Source of the DNA: Niallia taxi
Lineage (GTDB): Bacteria > Bacillota > Bacilli > Bacillales > Cytobacillaceae
Assembly: GCF_032818155.1 (NCBI RefSeq)
Contig: NZ_CP102589.1
Coordinates: 1,164,001 to 1,228,000, forward strand
Reading direction: 5' to 3'
Length of the DNA: 64,000 nucleotides
The notes below the pieces were generated by a model. The model was not told where the DNA came from. It made no database searches and was given only the letters and a program-made list of their open reading frames with translations. Below, in pieces: positions 46,748 to 55,022 of this stretch. The position numbers and the translations under genes are program-made. How positions within the stretch are numbered: the first letter of the stretch is position 1; each line of letters begins with the position of its first letter.

Positions 46748-48720
46748 TAAGCTTAGAAGGGATGGAACAGGAAAAATCTATTGTTACTAAAGTAAATGAA
46801 ATCTTACCAAAGGCTAAAATTTTGAAATTAAGAGGTTACTCAAGTAAAAATTACAGTCAAAAATATGATGACGCTAAAAAACCAACGGGAAAAACGTGGG
46901 AGTACTTAGAGAGTGATTTAGATATCTCAAGATGGTTAGCTTCAAAAGGATGGGTCGGTGTTGTCATTCCTGAAAACCGAATTGTTGTCGATGTTGATGA
47001 AAATGCAACAGGGGAGTTATTAAATAAATTGTTGAGGAAGGAGGGGTATCTATATCATTGCATCAAGACTCCAAAGGGATTCCAATTTATTTTTAAAGCA
47101 AGTGAGGAATCCACGAAATTAGTTAAACAAATTTCGAAATATTACACCCAAGTAGGTGTTGTCATTGATACAAGGACAACAGAAAAAGGATATATTGTTT
47201 TTCCAGCAGAGAAAACGGAAAATCGTTATTTCCTTTCACAAAGTGAAGTACTTGATGAACTACCTTTCTTCTTATGTCCAGTTATGAAAAAGAAAGATGA
47301 TTATGAATTTCCGCTTCCATTAGAAAAAGGAAGCAGAAATGATACTTTGTATAAATTCGCATGTAGATTAAATGTCAGGGGTATTCCTCGTGAAGAAGCC
47401 TTTAAGTCCATGAAATTAATTTATGAATATTTTGTTTTAGATAAAACGGATTTTCCAGAGAAGGAAGTTGACTCTTTAACAAATTCGGCATTTAAATGGG
47501 AACCAAATAGTATTAATCCAGCTTTTTTAACCAACGAGCAAAACAAAAACATTGTATGTTTACAGAACACTCAAGTTATTTTAAATATGCTTAATGTTAC
47601 AGTTTATTATGATGTGATAAAAAAACGCTCTTTTATGGAATCTGAGAATAAGAATTTTAGTGGTTATATTATGGATTACCATGCTATTAGAATAATGGAT
47701 TTTGCAATTAATCAAGGCTATAAAATCAATAAAAATTTGTTAATTGACCATTTAATGACTTTGGCTAGAAATAATTCTATTAACAAAATAACACATTTTT
47801 TAGAACAAGCAAAAAATAAATGGGATGGTATTAGTCGAATGGAGGACGTTTTTAATACTTTGCATTGTAGAACAGACCGAAAATTGGCATTAGCATATTT
47901 TAAAAAATGGTGTATTCAAGCTGTTCGACTAGCTGGAAATACTGATGGAAAAATGAATCAAGAATTTGTTTTAGTTTTGCAAGGTGAACAAGGTAATGGA
48001 AAAACATCATGGTTTAAATCTCTGTTTCCTATTAATGAATATTTTAAAGAAGGGCTTGAATTAAATCCCGAAAATAAAGATATTGTCTTAGAGTGTATTA
48101 GTCATTTTTTAGTTGAATTGGGGGAATTAGATGCTACTATGAAGCATGAACAAGCCCGTATAAAAGCATTTATTACTAAAAGCATGGATGAAGTACGAAA
48201 ACCATTTGAACGGTTATCAGAAATCGCACCAAGGCAAACTGTTTTATGTGCTACCGTAAATGAAGAAACATTCTTGAAAGATAAGACAGGGAATAGACGG
48301 TATGCTGTTATTAAAACAGGTGATAAAATCGACCGATTGGATCATATTGATTTGGAACAATTTTGGGGAGAAGTATCTAGTTTAGCAGCTAACGGTGAAA
48401 CTCATCATTTAAATGATGAAGAAAAAGAGCAACAAAAAAATGAAAACAATGATTATGAAACATTAAACGAAGCCGAAATAAGGGTAGAACTTAATTTTGA
48501 CTGGGAAGCAGATAAAAAACTATGGCGAAATTTATCCGCTGCGAAAATATGTGATGTATTAGGATTACCTGCTAAATCTAAAAATGTAGCGCAGGCTTTA
48601 AAAAAAAGAGGGTGTGTATACCATGATAAAAAACGCCCAAGAGAATGGACTGTTCCACCATTCATAAATAATTACTCGAAAATTTTACCAAGTGGGATGC
48701 ATCCAACATATAAAGATTAG
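46738..48720 (+). CDS. Primase-polymerase / VapE-like helicase (replication protein)
   Basis: A 660-residue fusion. The N-terminal ~200 residues form a primase-polymerase domain (VVIPENRIVVDVDENATG with the DxD metal site, and GVVIDTRTTEKGYIVFPA). The C-terminal ~300 residues are a VapE-type helicase: Walker A LQGEQGNGKTSW near residues 415-424, LVELGELDAT as Walker B, and FLKDKTGNRRYAVI as the arginine-containing motif. The combination is known in SaPIs and other islands, where it starts replication at an adjacent origin. The iteron cluster directly downstream supports that. Start ATG overlaps the excisionase-like gene; no strong ribosome site is seen, so coupling is assumed. Confidence 0.9.
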   Translation: MGLVSLEGMEQEKSIVTKVNEILPKAKILKLRGYSSKNYSQKYDDAKKPTGKTWEYLESDLDISRWLASKGWVGVVIPENRIVVDVDENATGELLNKLLRKEGYLYHCIKTPKGFQFIFKASEESTKLVKQISKYYTQVGVVIDTRTTEKGYIVFPAEKTENRYFLSQSEVLDELPFFLCPVMKKKDDYEFPLPLEKGSRNDTLYKFACRLNVRGIPREEAFKSMKLIYEYFVLDKTDFPEKEVDSLTNSAFKWEPNSINPAFLTNEQNKNIVCLQNTQVILNMLNVTVYYDVIKKRSFMESENKNFSGYIMDYHAIRIMDFAINQGYKINKNLLIDHLMTLARNNSINKITHFLEQAKNKWDGISRMEDVFNTLHCRTDRKLALAYFKKWCIQAVRLAGNTDGKMNQEFVLVLQGEQGNGKTSWFKSLFPINEYFKEGLELNPENKDIVLECISHFLVELGELDATMKHEQARIKAFITKSMDEVRKPFERLSEIAPRQTVLCATVNEETFLKDKTGNRRYAVIKTGDKIDRLDHIDLEQFWGEVSSLAANGETHHLNDEEKEQQKNENNDYETLNEAEIRVELNFDWEADKKLWRNLSAAKICDVLGLPAKSKNVAQALKKRGCVYHDKKRPREWTVPPFINNYSKILPSGMHPTYKD

Positions 48721-48753
48721 TTTTTGTTCGCCCAGAAATTTATCTTGGAAGAT

Positions 48754-49005
48754 ATCATGGCGGAACTTGGCATCATGGCTGACATGATATCTATTTCGCC
48801 ATGATTACGTCATGATAATTAAAGCATCATGGCGAAGGGTTGAACCTATGATATATCTAGCTTTTTCGTTTTTATACGCCATGATGCTAAGATGAATCTT
48901 TTTTAGAATGAAAAATTTTTAAAACGTAAAAATTAAATTGTATTTGCTATAAAGATAATAAAAAAATGGGTTCTATATATAGTGCTCACCGATCATGACA
49001 TGATG
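48754..49005. other. Iteron cluster: candidate replication origin of the island
   Basis: Five copies of ATCATGGCG lie within 132 bases: direct at 48754, 48772 (last base T) and 48826, inverted (CGCCATGAT) at 48797 and 48877. Partial units are ACATGATATC and GTCATGATAA. After an AT-rich tract of about 70 bases, a further ATCATGACATGAT occurs at 48992-49004. Iterons next to an AT-rich tract just after the replication gene have the form of SaPI origins. No gene was found between 48721 and 49225. Confidence 0.65.
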
Positions 49006-49225
49006 ACTTTGAGAAAGTTATAGCTTTTTGATTGAACGATTCTAATTTGGAAACATAAAAAGAACCCACTTTATGAGTGAGTTCTATTTGTAGGTGGATT
49101 GTGTACATAGAATTTTAGATAACGAAAAATACCCTGTTATTATTATGCCCAGACTCGTTTATTTATAGACCTTTCAATACTTTTTTATAGTCGGTACATA
49201 TAAAAAACAAAGGAGCATGATACAA

Positions 49226-49393
49226 ATGACAAATGATATAAACATTGCTTATATTGTTGAAACAGAATCTTATATTGAAGAACGGAAAAACGAGATGCCA
49301 AAAAACGTTTATGAGTTCATTAAACAAGTATGTCAAGATGAAAGGAAATATCTTGATTTGGTAAAGCAATGGCGCGAAGAAAAGGGGCTTTGA
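49226..49393 (+). CDS. 55-residue island protein, function unknown
   Basis: A hydrophilic, helical protein (MTNDINIAYIVETESYIEER at the start; VKQWREEKGL at the end). AAAGGAG is placed about ten bases upstream of ATG. No family recognised. It lies after the iteron cluster and probably belongs to the rightward island transcript. The acidic-basic helical pattern is typical of small phage or satellite proteins. Confidence 0.55.
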   Translation: MTNDINIAYIVETESYIEERKNEMPKNVYEFIKQVCQDERKYLDLVKQWREEKGL

Positions 49394-49660
49394 AGATTCC
49401 TGCACCAAAGGGAATTTAGTATTCCTGCAAGCCAGTAATAAGGTGGTTTGTGATCACTTTTGTATTCTTCTATTAAATAGGTTCGCATTAAAAGACCAGT
49501 TCCATATATCGGCACTGGTCTTTCTGTTTTGGCGGTGATAAAAAATGATCAAGATTTTCTTCAAAGGAGTATTAATAGGATGCCTTAAAGAATAATTGAT
49601 TAATCCTATTGGAATAATAAAATTAATGATAAACGATAAAAATTAAACGAGGTGTGTTTA
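49394..49660. other. Island interval without a supported gene
   Basis: About 270 bases. A very short frame near 49545 is not convincing. The end of the interval holds the ribosome site (GAGGTG) of the next gene. Confidence 0.45.
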
Positions 49661-49945
49661 ATGGATGAACGTGATTTAATTCAAGAAGCGAAACGGGCTT
49701 ATCATCGAGAATATATGAGAGATTATCGAAAACTGAACCCGGAAAAAGTACAAGGGTATCGTGACAATTGGTTTTTGAAAAGAGCAATGGCAGCAAAGGA
49801 GGTAAAGCTGGAGAAGTCAATAGAATCGATGACACCTAAAGAGCAAGCCTTATTTGAATTGGAACAATTGAAGAACCGGCAAATGGAGATAGAGGCGAAA
49901 GATGTATTGAACTATCAGCAGCCAACCGTTCCCACATTTTATTGA
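49661..49945 (+). CDS. Small phage-type basic helical protein
   Basis: A 94-residue protein with a basic helical N-terminus (AKRAYHREYMRDYRKLNPEKV), a middle KRAMAAKEVKLEKS and a proline-rich end PTVPTFY. The R-x-Y-x-R-x-Y pattern resembles small phage proteins found near packaging genes, but the function is not known. GAGGTG lies eight to nine bases before ATG. It precedes the ClpP-type protease with an 17-base gap. Confidence 0.65.
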   Translation: MDERDLIQEAKRAYHREYMRDYRKLNPEKVQGYRDNWFLKRAMAAKEVKLEKSIESMTPKEQALFELEQLKNRQMEIEAKDVLNYQQPTVPTFY

Positions 49946-49962
49946 GGAAAGAGGATAAGTAA

Positions 49963-50610
49963 ATGGCAAAGAAAATAGAGGTTAAAGGAGTTATTGTTAA
50001 CAATTCTGATTACCCAGTTTATGAGTGGTTGGATATCGAAGCAACTTGTCCGAGATTGATTCATGAACAATTAGCGCAAGCGGATGGTCAGCCTGTGGAA
50101 GTGGACATTAACTCGGGTGGCGGAGATGTTTTCGCCGGAAGTGAAATCTATTCGACTTTAAGAGCTTATAGCATGAATGGTGGTTATGTTGGAATAAATA
50201 TTGTCGGTCTGGCAGCAAGTGCAGCATCGGTTATTGCTATGGCTGGGGACGTGGTACGAATCACTCCTGTGGGACAGATTATGATTCACAACGCCCATAT
50301 TAATGGTGCAAGCGGTGATTATAGGGAAATGAATCATATGTCAGGTGTATTAAAGAACGTGAATCAAACTCTGGCAAATGCCTACCGATTAAAGACAGGC
50401 AAAACAGAAGGGGAGCTACTGAAAATGCTGGATGATGAAACATGGCTTACACCGGAAGTGGCTTTACGACATGGATTTGTTGATGAAATCCTGTTTGACG
50501 ATCAAGCGCAGCCGAGAACAAGAATAGCCGGTAGAAGTCAGGTAGCTTCTCATCAAACAAAAAAGATGGCAGCACAGTTAAATTTAATGAAACTGAAAGT
50601 GGGTATATAA
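49963..50610 (+). CDS. ClpP-related head-maturation protease
   Basis: A 215-residue serine protease of the ClpP fold used by HK97-like phages to process the capsid. The oxyanion glycines are in INSGGGDVFAG near residue 50, the catalytic serine in VGLAASAASVIAMAG near 88, the histidine in IMIHNAH near 112, and an aspartate near DDETWLTPEVA around 158. All catalytic parts are present. Unusually there are no portal, capsid or terminase genes next to it. It may change helper-phage head assembly in the interest of the island, or be a remnant. Two bases separate it from the next gene. Confidence 0.88.
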   Translation: MAKKIEVKGVIVNNSDYPVYEWLDIEATCPRLIHEQLAQADGQPVEVDINSGGGDVFAGSEIYSTLRAYSMNGGYVGINIVGLAASAASVIAMAGDVVRITPVGQIMIHNAHINGASGDYREMNHMSGVLKNVNQTLANAYRLKTGKTEGELLKMLDDETWLTPEVALRHGFVDEILFDDQAQPRTRIAGRSQVASHQTKKMAAQLNLMKLKVGI

Positions 50611-50612
50611 CG

Positions 50613-51176
50613 GTGAAAATTACAAAAGAGCAATTATCAAGTAAAGAACAGAAAAAGCGTGGTTTCCAGTGGTTTCAGAAAGAAGAACCGGCTGAGAAGC
50701 CTTATGATGGAAAAGTTAAGGTGCGAGTAACGGAGCAGGAATATAATGCGGTTATCTCTGCGTGCCATATGAAGAATGAGGGATATATGCGATTTGTTCG
50801 AAAGGCACTTGAAGGCATTGATAAGGTGGATGAGTTAATTCAACCACAAACAGAAGAAGACCCGAAGGATTGGCTGACGCTTGAGTTTGATAAGGAAGTA
50901 AAAGAACCATTGGTTCAAGCTGCTAACAAGGCAAAGATGACGCTGGAGGAATTTGTCCGGGCATTGGTTTGGACAAACGTGAAGCAGACGTTTAAAGCGC
51001 AGAAGGAACAAGATGAACGACGTATGGAACAACGGAGGAAAGAAAGCTATCGGACTGTTATGATTAGGCTAGAGCCAAATTTGGTTGAAAGATATGAATC
51101 AAAGTTTGGGAGAATAAATAGCATAACAGATATTGAAAACACATTAAAAGATATGTTGCAAAGAGAGCTTGCCTAA
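50613..51176 (+). CDS. Protein with three ribbon-helix-helix-like units
   Basis: A 187-residue charged protein. Three stretches share the pattern beta-strand with alternating hydrophobics, then two helices: residues about 34-69 (KVKVRVTEQEYNAVISACHM onwards), 87-120 (WLTLEFDKEVKEPLVQAA onwards), and 147-185 (RTVMIRLEPNLVERYESKFG onwards). This looks like three tandem RHH folds, a DNA-binding fold normally present once per chain. A basic linker (DERRMEQRRKESYR) precedes the third. No family recognised. The GTG start follows the protease stop closely. A GC-rich non-coding segment and a terminator follow, so it may bind nearby DNA. Confidence 0.6.
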   Translation: MKITKEQLSSKEQKKRGFQWFQKEEPAEKPYDGKVKVRVTEQEYNAVISACHMKNEGYMRFVRKALEGIDKVDELIQPQTEEDPKDWLTLEFDKEVKEPLVQAANKAKMTLEEFVRALVWTNVKQTFKAQKEQDERRMEQRRKESYRTVMIRLEPNLVERYESKFGRINSITDIENTLKDMLQRELA

Positions 51177-51262
51177 CTCCCCCCTCCAAAAATAACAAGG
51201 GTTCGGTAAGGGTACCGGTGGCGGGAGAAGAATTTTTCTGCGTGGCATAACGTGAGTTTTTT
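51177..51262 (+). other. GC-rich non-coding segment, candidate cos (packaging) site
   Basis: CTCCCCCCTCC (51177-51187) and, after an AT spacer, GGGTACCGGTGGCGGGAG (51210-51227), then TTTTTCTGCGTGGC. The segment is much richer in GC and in polypyrimidine than its flanks, and codes for nothing. C-rich block plus GGTACCGG-type sequence is what I recall from cos regions beside small-terminase genes in Gram-positive phages. Location right after the head-protease pair fits. The call is based on recollection and context only. Confidence 0.4.
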
Positions 51263-51323
51263 TGGAAAGGTTTTTAAAGAGATGCCGGAATATAAACCGA
51301 ATTATACGTTTCTTCAATTTTTT

Positions 51324-51356
51324 AAGCAGCTATGTAAAAAGTGGCTGCTTTTTTAA
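51324..51356 (+). terminator. Terminator between satellite genes and hsdR
   Basis: AAGCAGC and GCTGCTT form a 7-bp stem with a 13-base loop, followed by TTTTTAATTTTT. It separates the satellite core from the restriction module. Confidence 0.8.
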
Positions 51357-51485
51357 TTTTTCGTACAAGGGAAGGGGGAACTCGGCTAAAAATGGTTAAT
51401 TAATACAATATTAAAGATAAAAATGAAACTTAAAACATTAATCTTTAGTATAATAAAAAGGTAATGGTATTAAGGAGGTTCCAGT

Positions 51486-54239
51486 ATGGCATACCAACCT
51501 GAAGCAGAACTTGAAAAAAACTTACAAAAACAACTCGTAAATCAAGGCTATAAAGCGGTTAAGATTGCTGATTATGATGCACTATTAGCTAATTTTAAGC
51601 AGCAGCTTAACTTATTCAATGAACGTAAATTAAATGGACAACCATTATCAGATATAGAATTTAAGAGAATTCTTACTTTAATCGAAGGTAAAAGCATTTA
51701 CGATTCTGCCAAAATCCTACGTGATAAATTATTAATCGAACGTGAGGATGGCACTCAATTATATGTTGAATTGCTAAATACAAAAGATTGGTGTAAGAAC
51801 CTTTTTCAGGTTACAACACAAACCACTGTGACTGGTAAGTACACTAATCGTTATGATGTCACTATTCTAATTAACGGCTTACCACTCGTCCAAATAGAAT
51901 TAAAAAGACGAGGATTAGACTTTAAAGAAGCGTTTAACCAAATACAACGCTATCGTCGTCACACTTTTCCTGGTTTATATCGTTTCCTACAAATCTTTGT
52001 AATAAGTAATGGTGTCGATACAAAATATTTTTCAAATTCTGATTATGACATTCAATTTGGTTTTACATTTTTCTGGTCAGATGAAAAAAATGAACTGATT
52101 ACAAACTTACAAAGTTTCAGTAGTACATTCTTAGAACCATGCCATCTTGCGAAAATGATTAGTCGTTATATGGTCATTAATGATACTGATAAAGCGTTAA
52201 TGGTTATGCGCCCTTATCAAGTTTATGCAGTTGAAGCACTTGTGAAGCGTGCAACCGAAACTAAAAACAACGGCTACGTCTGGCATACAACTGGTTCTGG
52301 TAAGACATTGACTTCCTTTAAAGCTGGTCAAATTCTATCAGATGAAGAAAGTATTAAAAAGGTGTTCTTCCTTGTCGACCGCCAAGACTTGGACAGCCAA
52401 ACGATAGCAGAGTTCAACAAGTTTCAAAAGGGAGCGGTTGACCGCACTGACAAAACCGAAATCCTTATTGAACAAATACAAAATCCAATGAAACGATTCA
52501 TTGTGACAACGATTCAGAAAATGAACAATGCTATCAAAAATCCAAAGTACGTTAAGATAATGGAACCATACAAACAAGAGAAAGTAGTTTTCATAATTGA
52601 TGAATGTCATCGTAGCCAATTTGGTGATATGCGAAAAGAAATCGATCATCACTTCCAGAATGCTCAATATTTTGGGTTTACCGGAACACCACGTTTTATC
52701 GAGAATAAAAGTCAAGATGGACGTACAACTGCTGACCTATTTGATAAATGCTTGCATTATTATCTTATTAAAGATGCGATCCGTGATGGGAACGTACTAG
52801 GTTTTTCAGTAGAATACGTTCGTACTTTTAACGCTAATATTGATGAAACAGATGCTACAAAAGTACAAGCGATTGATACAGATGAAGTGTGGCATGATGA
52901 ACGACGTTTAAACTTAGTAGCTGACCATATAATTGATAATCATCAACGACGTTCTAAAAGCAAAGGCTATTGTGCTATGTTTGCAGTTGATTCAATTCCT
53001 ACGTTAATTAAGTATTACGATATTTTTAAATCTAAGAATCATGATTTAAAGTTTGCTGGGATTTTTTCATATGGGCAAAACGAGGAAAGCGATGGTACAG
53101 GTGAACATTCTCGTGAAGCGTTAGACCGCATGATTTCAGATTATAACCAAATGTACGACACAGACTTCTCGACAGAAACATGGGATCGTTATTTTTCAGA
53201 TGTATCAAAAAAAGTAAAAAATGCTCAAATAGATATTTTACTTGTAGTAAAGATGTTCTTAACTGGATTTGATAGCAAGCCACTCAATACTCTCTATGTA
53301 GATAAGAACATGGTATATCATGATTTGTTGCAAGCATATAGCCGTACAAATCGTGTAGAGAAATCGACTAAACCATATGGAAATATCGTTTGCTATCGAA
53401 ATTTAAAAGAAAAAACAGATGAAGCAATTAAGTTATTCTCTAGAACAGACAACGTTGATACCGTTCTAATGGGTAGCTACGATGAATATTTAAAAGCCTT
53501 CAAGGAAGCAGTCAAAAATTTACGAGATATTGCTGTCATTCCTGAAGAAGTAGACGAGCTAGAAAGAGAGGAAGATAAGCGGCAATTTATCATTGCATTC
53601 AAAAATGTGACGAAATTTCTTCAACGTTTGCAATCATTTTCTGATTTTGAATTTGATGAAACAGAACTAACAATTTCACAGCAATCATATGAAGACTTCA
53701 AGAGCAAATACTTCAAGGTATATGAAGATTTTAAGCGAAACGAAGTGCCCAAAGAATCGATCTTACATGACATCGACTTTGAGTTGGAGCTAATGCATAC
53801 AGACAAAATTAATGTTAGTTATATCTTGAATCTAATAGCGAGTCTTAACACCGAAAACGAAAAAGAACGTGACAAAGAAATTAGATTTATCAAACAAGAA
53901 TTAGACCATGCCTCAGATCCAAAGTTACGTCTGAAAATTGAATTGATAAAAGGGTTCTTAGATAAGGTCGCACCAACGTTGGCTCCTAATGAATCTGTAA
54001 TGGATGCTTACAATCGTTACGAAGAAGAAATGAGTGAGCAAGAACTCTCAACATTTGCGAAACAAGTAAATATTGAAGACAGTGTATTACGTGAACAAGT
54101 ATCAGCATATGAGTATTCCAGTCTAATTGAAAAAAATGAGATTATGGATAATTTATCAGGATCGTTTTTGAAAAAGAATAAAGCAATCAAAGCGATTACT
54201 TCTTTCATTCGTGACTTTACCGAAAAATACGGTGCGTAA
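51486..54239 (+). CDS. hsdR: Type I restriction enzyme, R subunit
   Basis: A 917-residue motor-nuclease subunit (EcoR124-like size). The N-terminal nuclease site is YDVTILINGLPLVQIELKRRG, with the D...ExK of PD-(D/E)xK near residues 122-139. The helicase has WHTTGSGKT (Walker A), VVFIIDECHRS (DECH box), YFGFTGTPRF (motif III), VVKMFLTGFDSKPLNTLYVD (motif V) and LLQAYSRTNR (motif VI). It cuts foreign DNA after translocation by the HsdR2M2S complex. AAGGAGG precedes the ATG. It has its own terminator, so it is a separate transcription unit from the M/S genes. All motifs intact. Confidence 0.96.
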   Translation: MAYQPEAELEKNLQKQLVNQGYKAVKIADYDALLANFKQQLNLFNERKLNGQPLSDIEFKRILTLIEGKSIYDSAKILRDKLLIEREDGTQLYVELLNTKDWCKNLFQVTTQTTVTGKYTNRYDVTILINGLPLVQIELKRRGLDFKEAFNQIQRYRRHTFPGLYRFLQIFVISNGVDTKYFSNSDYDIQFGFTFFWSDEKNELITNLQSFSSTFLEPCHLAKMISRYMVINDTDKALMVMRPYQVYAVEALVKRATETKNNGYVWHTTGSGKTLTSFKAGQILSDEESIKKVFFLVDRQDLDSQTIAEFNKFQKGAVDRTDKTEILIEQIQNPMKRFIVTTIQKMNNAIKNPKYVKIMEPYKQEKVVFIIDECHRSQFGDMRKEIDHHFQNAQYFGFTGTPRFIENKSQDGRTTADLFDKCLHYYLIKDAIRDGNVLGFSVEYVRTFNANIDETDATKVQAIDTDEVWHDERRLNLVADHIIDNHQRRSKSKGYCAMFAVDSIPTLIKYYDIFKSKNHDLKFAGIFSYGQNEESDGTGEHSREALDRMISDYNQMYDTDFSTETWDRYFSDVSKKVKNAQIDILLVVKMFLTGFDSKPLNTLYVDKNMVYHDLLQAYSRTNRVEKSTKPYGNIVCYRNLKEKTDEAIKLFSRTDNVDTVLMGSYDEYLKAFKEAVKNLRDIAVIPEEVDELEREEDKRQFIIAFKNVTKFLQRLQSFSDFEFDETELTISQQSYEDFKSKYFKVYEDFKRNEVPKESILHDIDFELELMHTDKINVSYILNLIASLNTENEKERDKEIRFIKQELDHASDPKLRLKIELIKGFLDKVAPTLAPNESVMDAYNRYEEEMSEQELSTFAKQVNIEDSVLREQVSAYEYSSLIEKNEIMDNLSGSFLKKNKAIKAITSFIRDFTEKYGA

Positions 54240-54264
54240 TTACCACATTACCCATTTAATAAAA

Positions 54265-54294
54265 GAGAGGGCGCTAAATTAGCGCTCTCTCTTG
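54265..54294 (+). terminator. Terminator after hsdR
   Basis: AGAGAGGGCGCTAA and TTAGCGCTCTCT pair over 12 bases (one bulged G) and are followed by TTGTTATTTT. Confidence 0.88.
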
Positions 54295-54394
54295 TTATTT
54301 TAAAAAATATCAAAAAATAAATGGGAAAACATTGATATTTTTTAAAATATCATATATATTTAATACAACGGATATGATATTTTAAAAAATATCA
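54293..54394 (+). promoter_or_regulatory. Three tandem 20-base palindromes in front of the half-hsdS gene
   Basis: TGTTATTTTAAAAAATATCA at 54293-54312 (one mismatch), TGATATTTTTTAAAATATCA at 54333-54352 (perfect 9-2-9), and TGATATTTTAAAAAATATCA at 54375-54394 (perfect 9-2-9). Starts are 40 and 42 bases apart, about four helical turns, so all face the same side of DNA. The third ends one base before the AGGAGG of the next gene. This is a strong operator array for a dimeric or higher-order DNA-binding protein. Confidence 0.85.
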
Positions 54395-54407
54395 AAGGAG
54401 GAGTGTT

Positions 54408-54998
54408 GTGAAACTTAATCAAATTGCACATTTTACTCAGGGCGCATTTACAAATCGTTTAGAAACATTTTCTTCTAATGTGGAAACGTCAAAAGTCAAA
54501 CCACTTTCATTAAAAGAATTTAATGAAACACTAGGCTTAGCTTACCGAATTTCATATGAAAAAAATGCAGAAATTACTGTACCTAAAGAAAAATTGGTAC
54601 CACAACTGCTAACTGACACATTCAGCCTTATTCTACACACGCATACGCAAAAAGTTGCTCTGTTACCTGAGAAATATAGCGGTTTATTATTAACAAATAA
54701 CTTTATAAAAATCCAATTAACAAGTGATGTAGATGCAGCTTTCTTTGAATGGTACTTTAATGAACATCCATACATTCAAAAGCAATTGTCTGTATTAAGT
54801 GAAGGAACAGTCATTTCATTGTTGAAACTATCTTATTTAAGGGATTTAGAAATTGATTTACCACCTTTTCAAAAGCAAATCATTATTGGAAAAATCGCAC
54901 AGCTAAAAAAGAGAAAACAATTATTGATGGCTGAAAAAAGTGAATTACAACAGCTATATATTCAACAGAAACTAATTCAAAGTATTAACGTGAATTAA
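54408..54998 (+). CDS. Half-size HsdS-like protein with a single target-recognition domain
   Basis: A 196-residue protein resembling one half of a type I specificity subunit. Residues ~1-145 look like one target-recognition domain; SYLRDLEIDLPPFQKQIIIG is the typical end of such a domain, and QLKKRKQLLMAEKSELQQLYIQ (about 168-190) is the conserved coiled-coil. A normal HsdS has two such halves (the one downstream has 405 residues). The GTG start has GGAGGAG five bases upstream. Gene order is unusual: half-S, then hsdM, then full hsdS. Dimers of half-HsdS are known to recognise palindromic sites, so the palindromes just upstream may be its target. It could be a regulator, a second specificity subunit, or a remnant. 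Confidence 0.75.
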   Translation: MKLNQIAHFTQGAFTNRLETFSSNVETSKVKPLSLKEFNETLGLAYRISYEKNAEITVPKEKLVPQLLTDTFSLILHTHTQKVALLPEKYSGLLLTNNFIKIQLTSDVDAAFFEWYFNEHPYIQKQLSVLSEGTVISLLKLSYLRDLEIDLPPFQKQIIIGKIAQLKKRKQLLMAEKSELQQLYIQQKLIQSINVN

Positions 54999-55022
54999 AA
55001 TTATCTAAGGAGGAATTTTATT

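Noticed and set aside
49163..49408. 81-residue minus-strand frame in the island
   Set aside because: Antisense to a short plus-strand gene with a better ribosome site, rich in Phe/Ile/Leu from AT-rich sequence, and no start signal.
54293..54394. CRISPR array from the regularly spaced palindromes
   Set aside because: The repeats are 20 bases and perfectly palindromic, spacers are 20-22 bases, there are only three units and no cas genes; they sit directly at a promoter and ribosome site.
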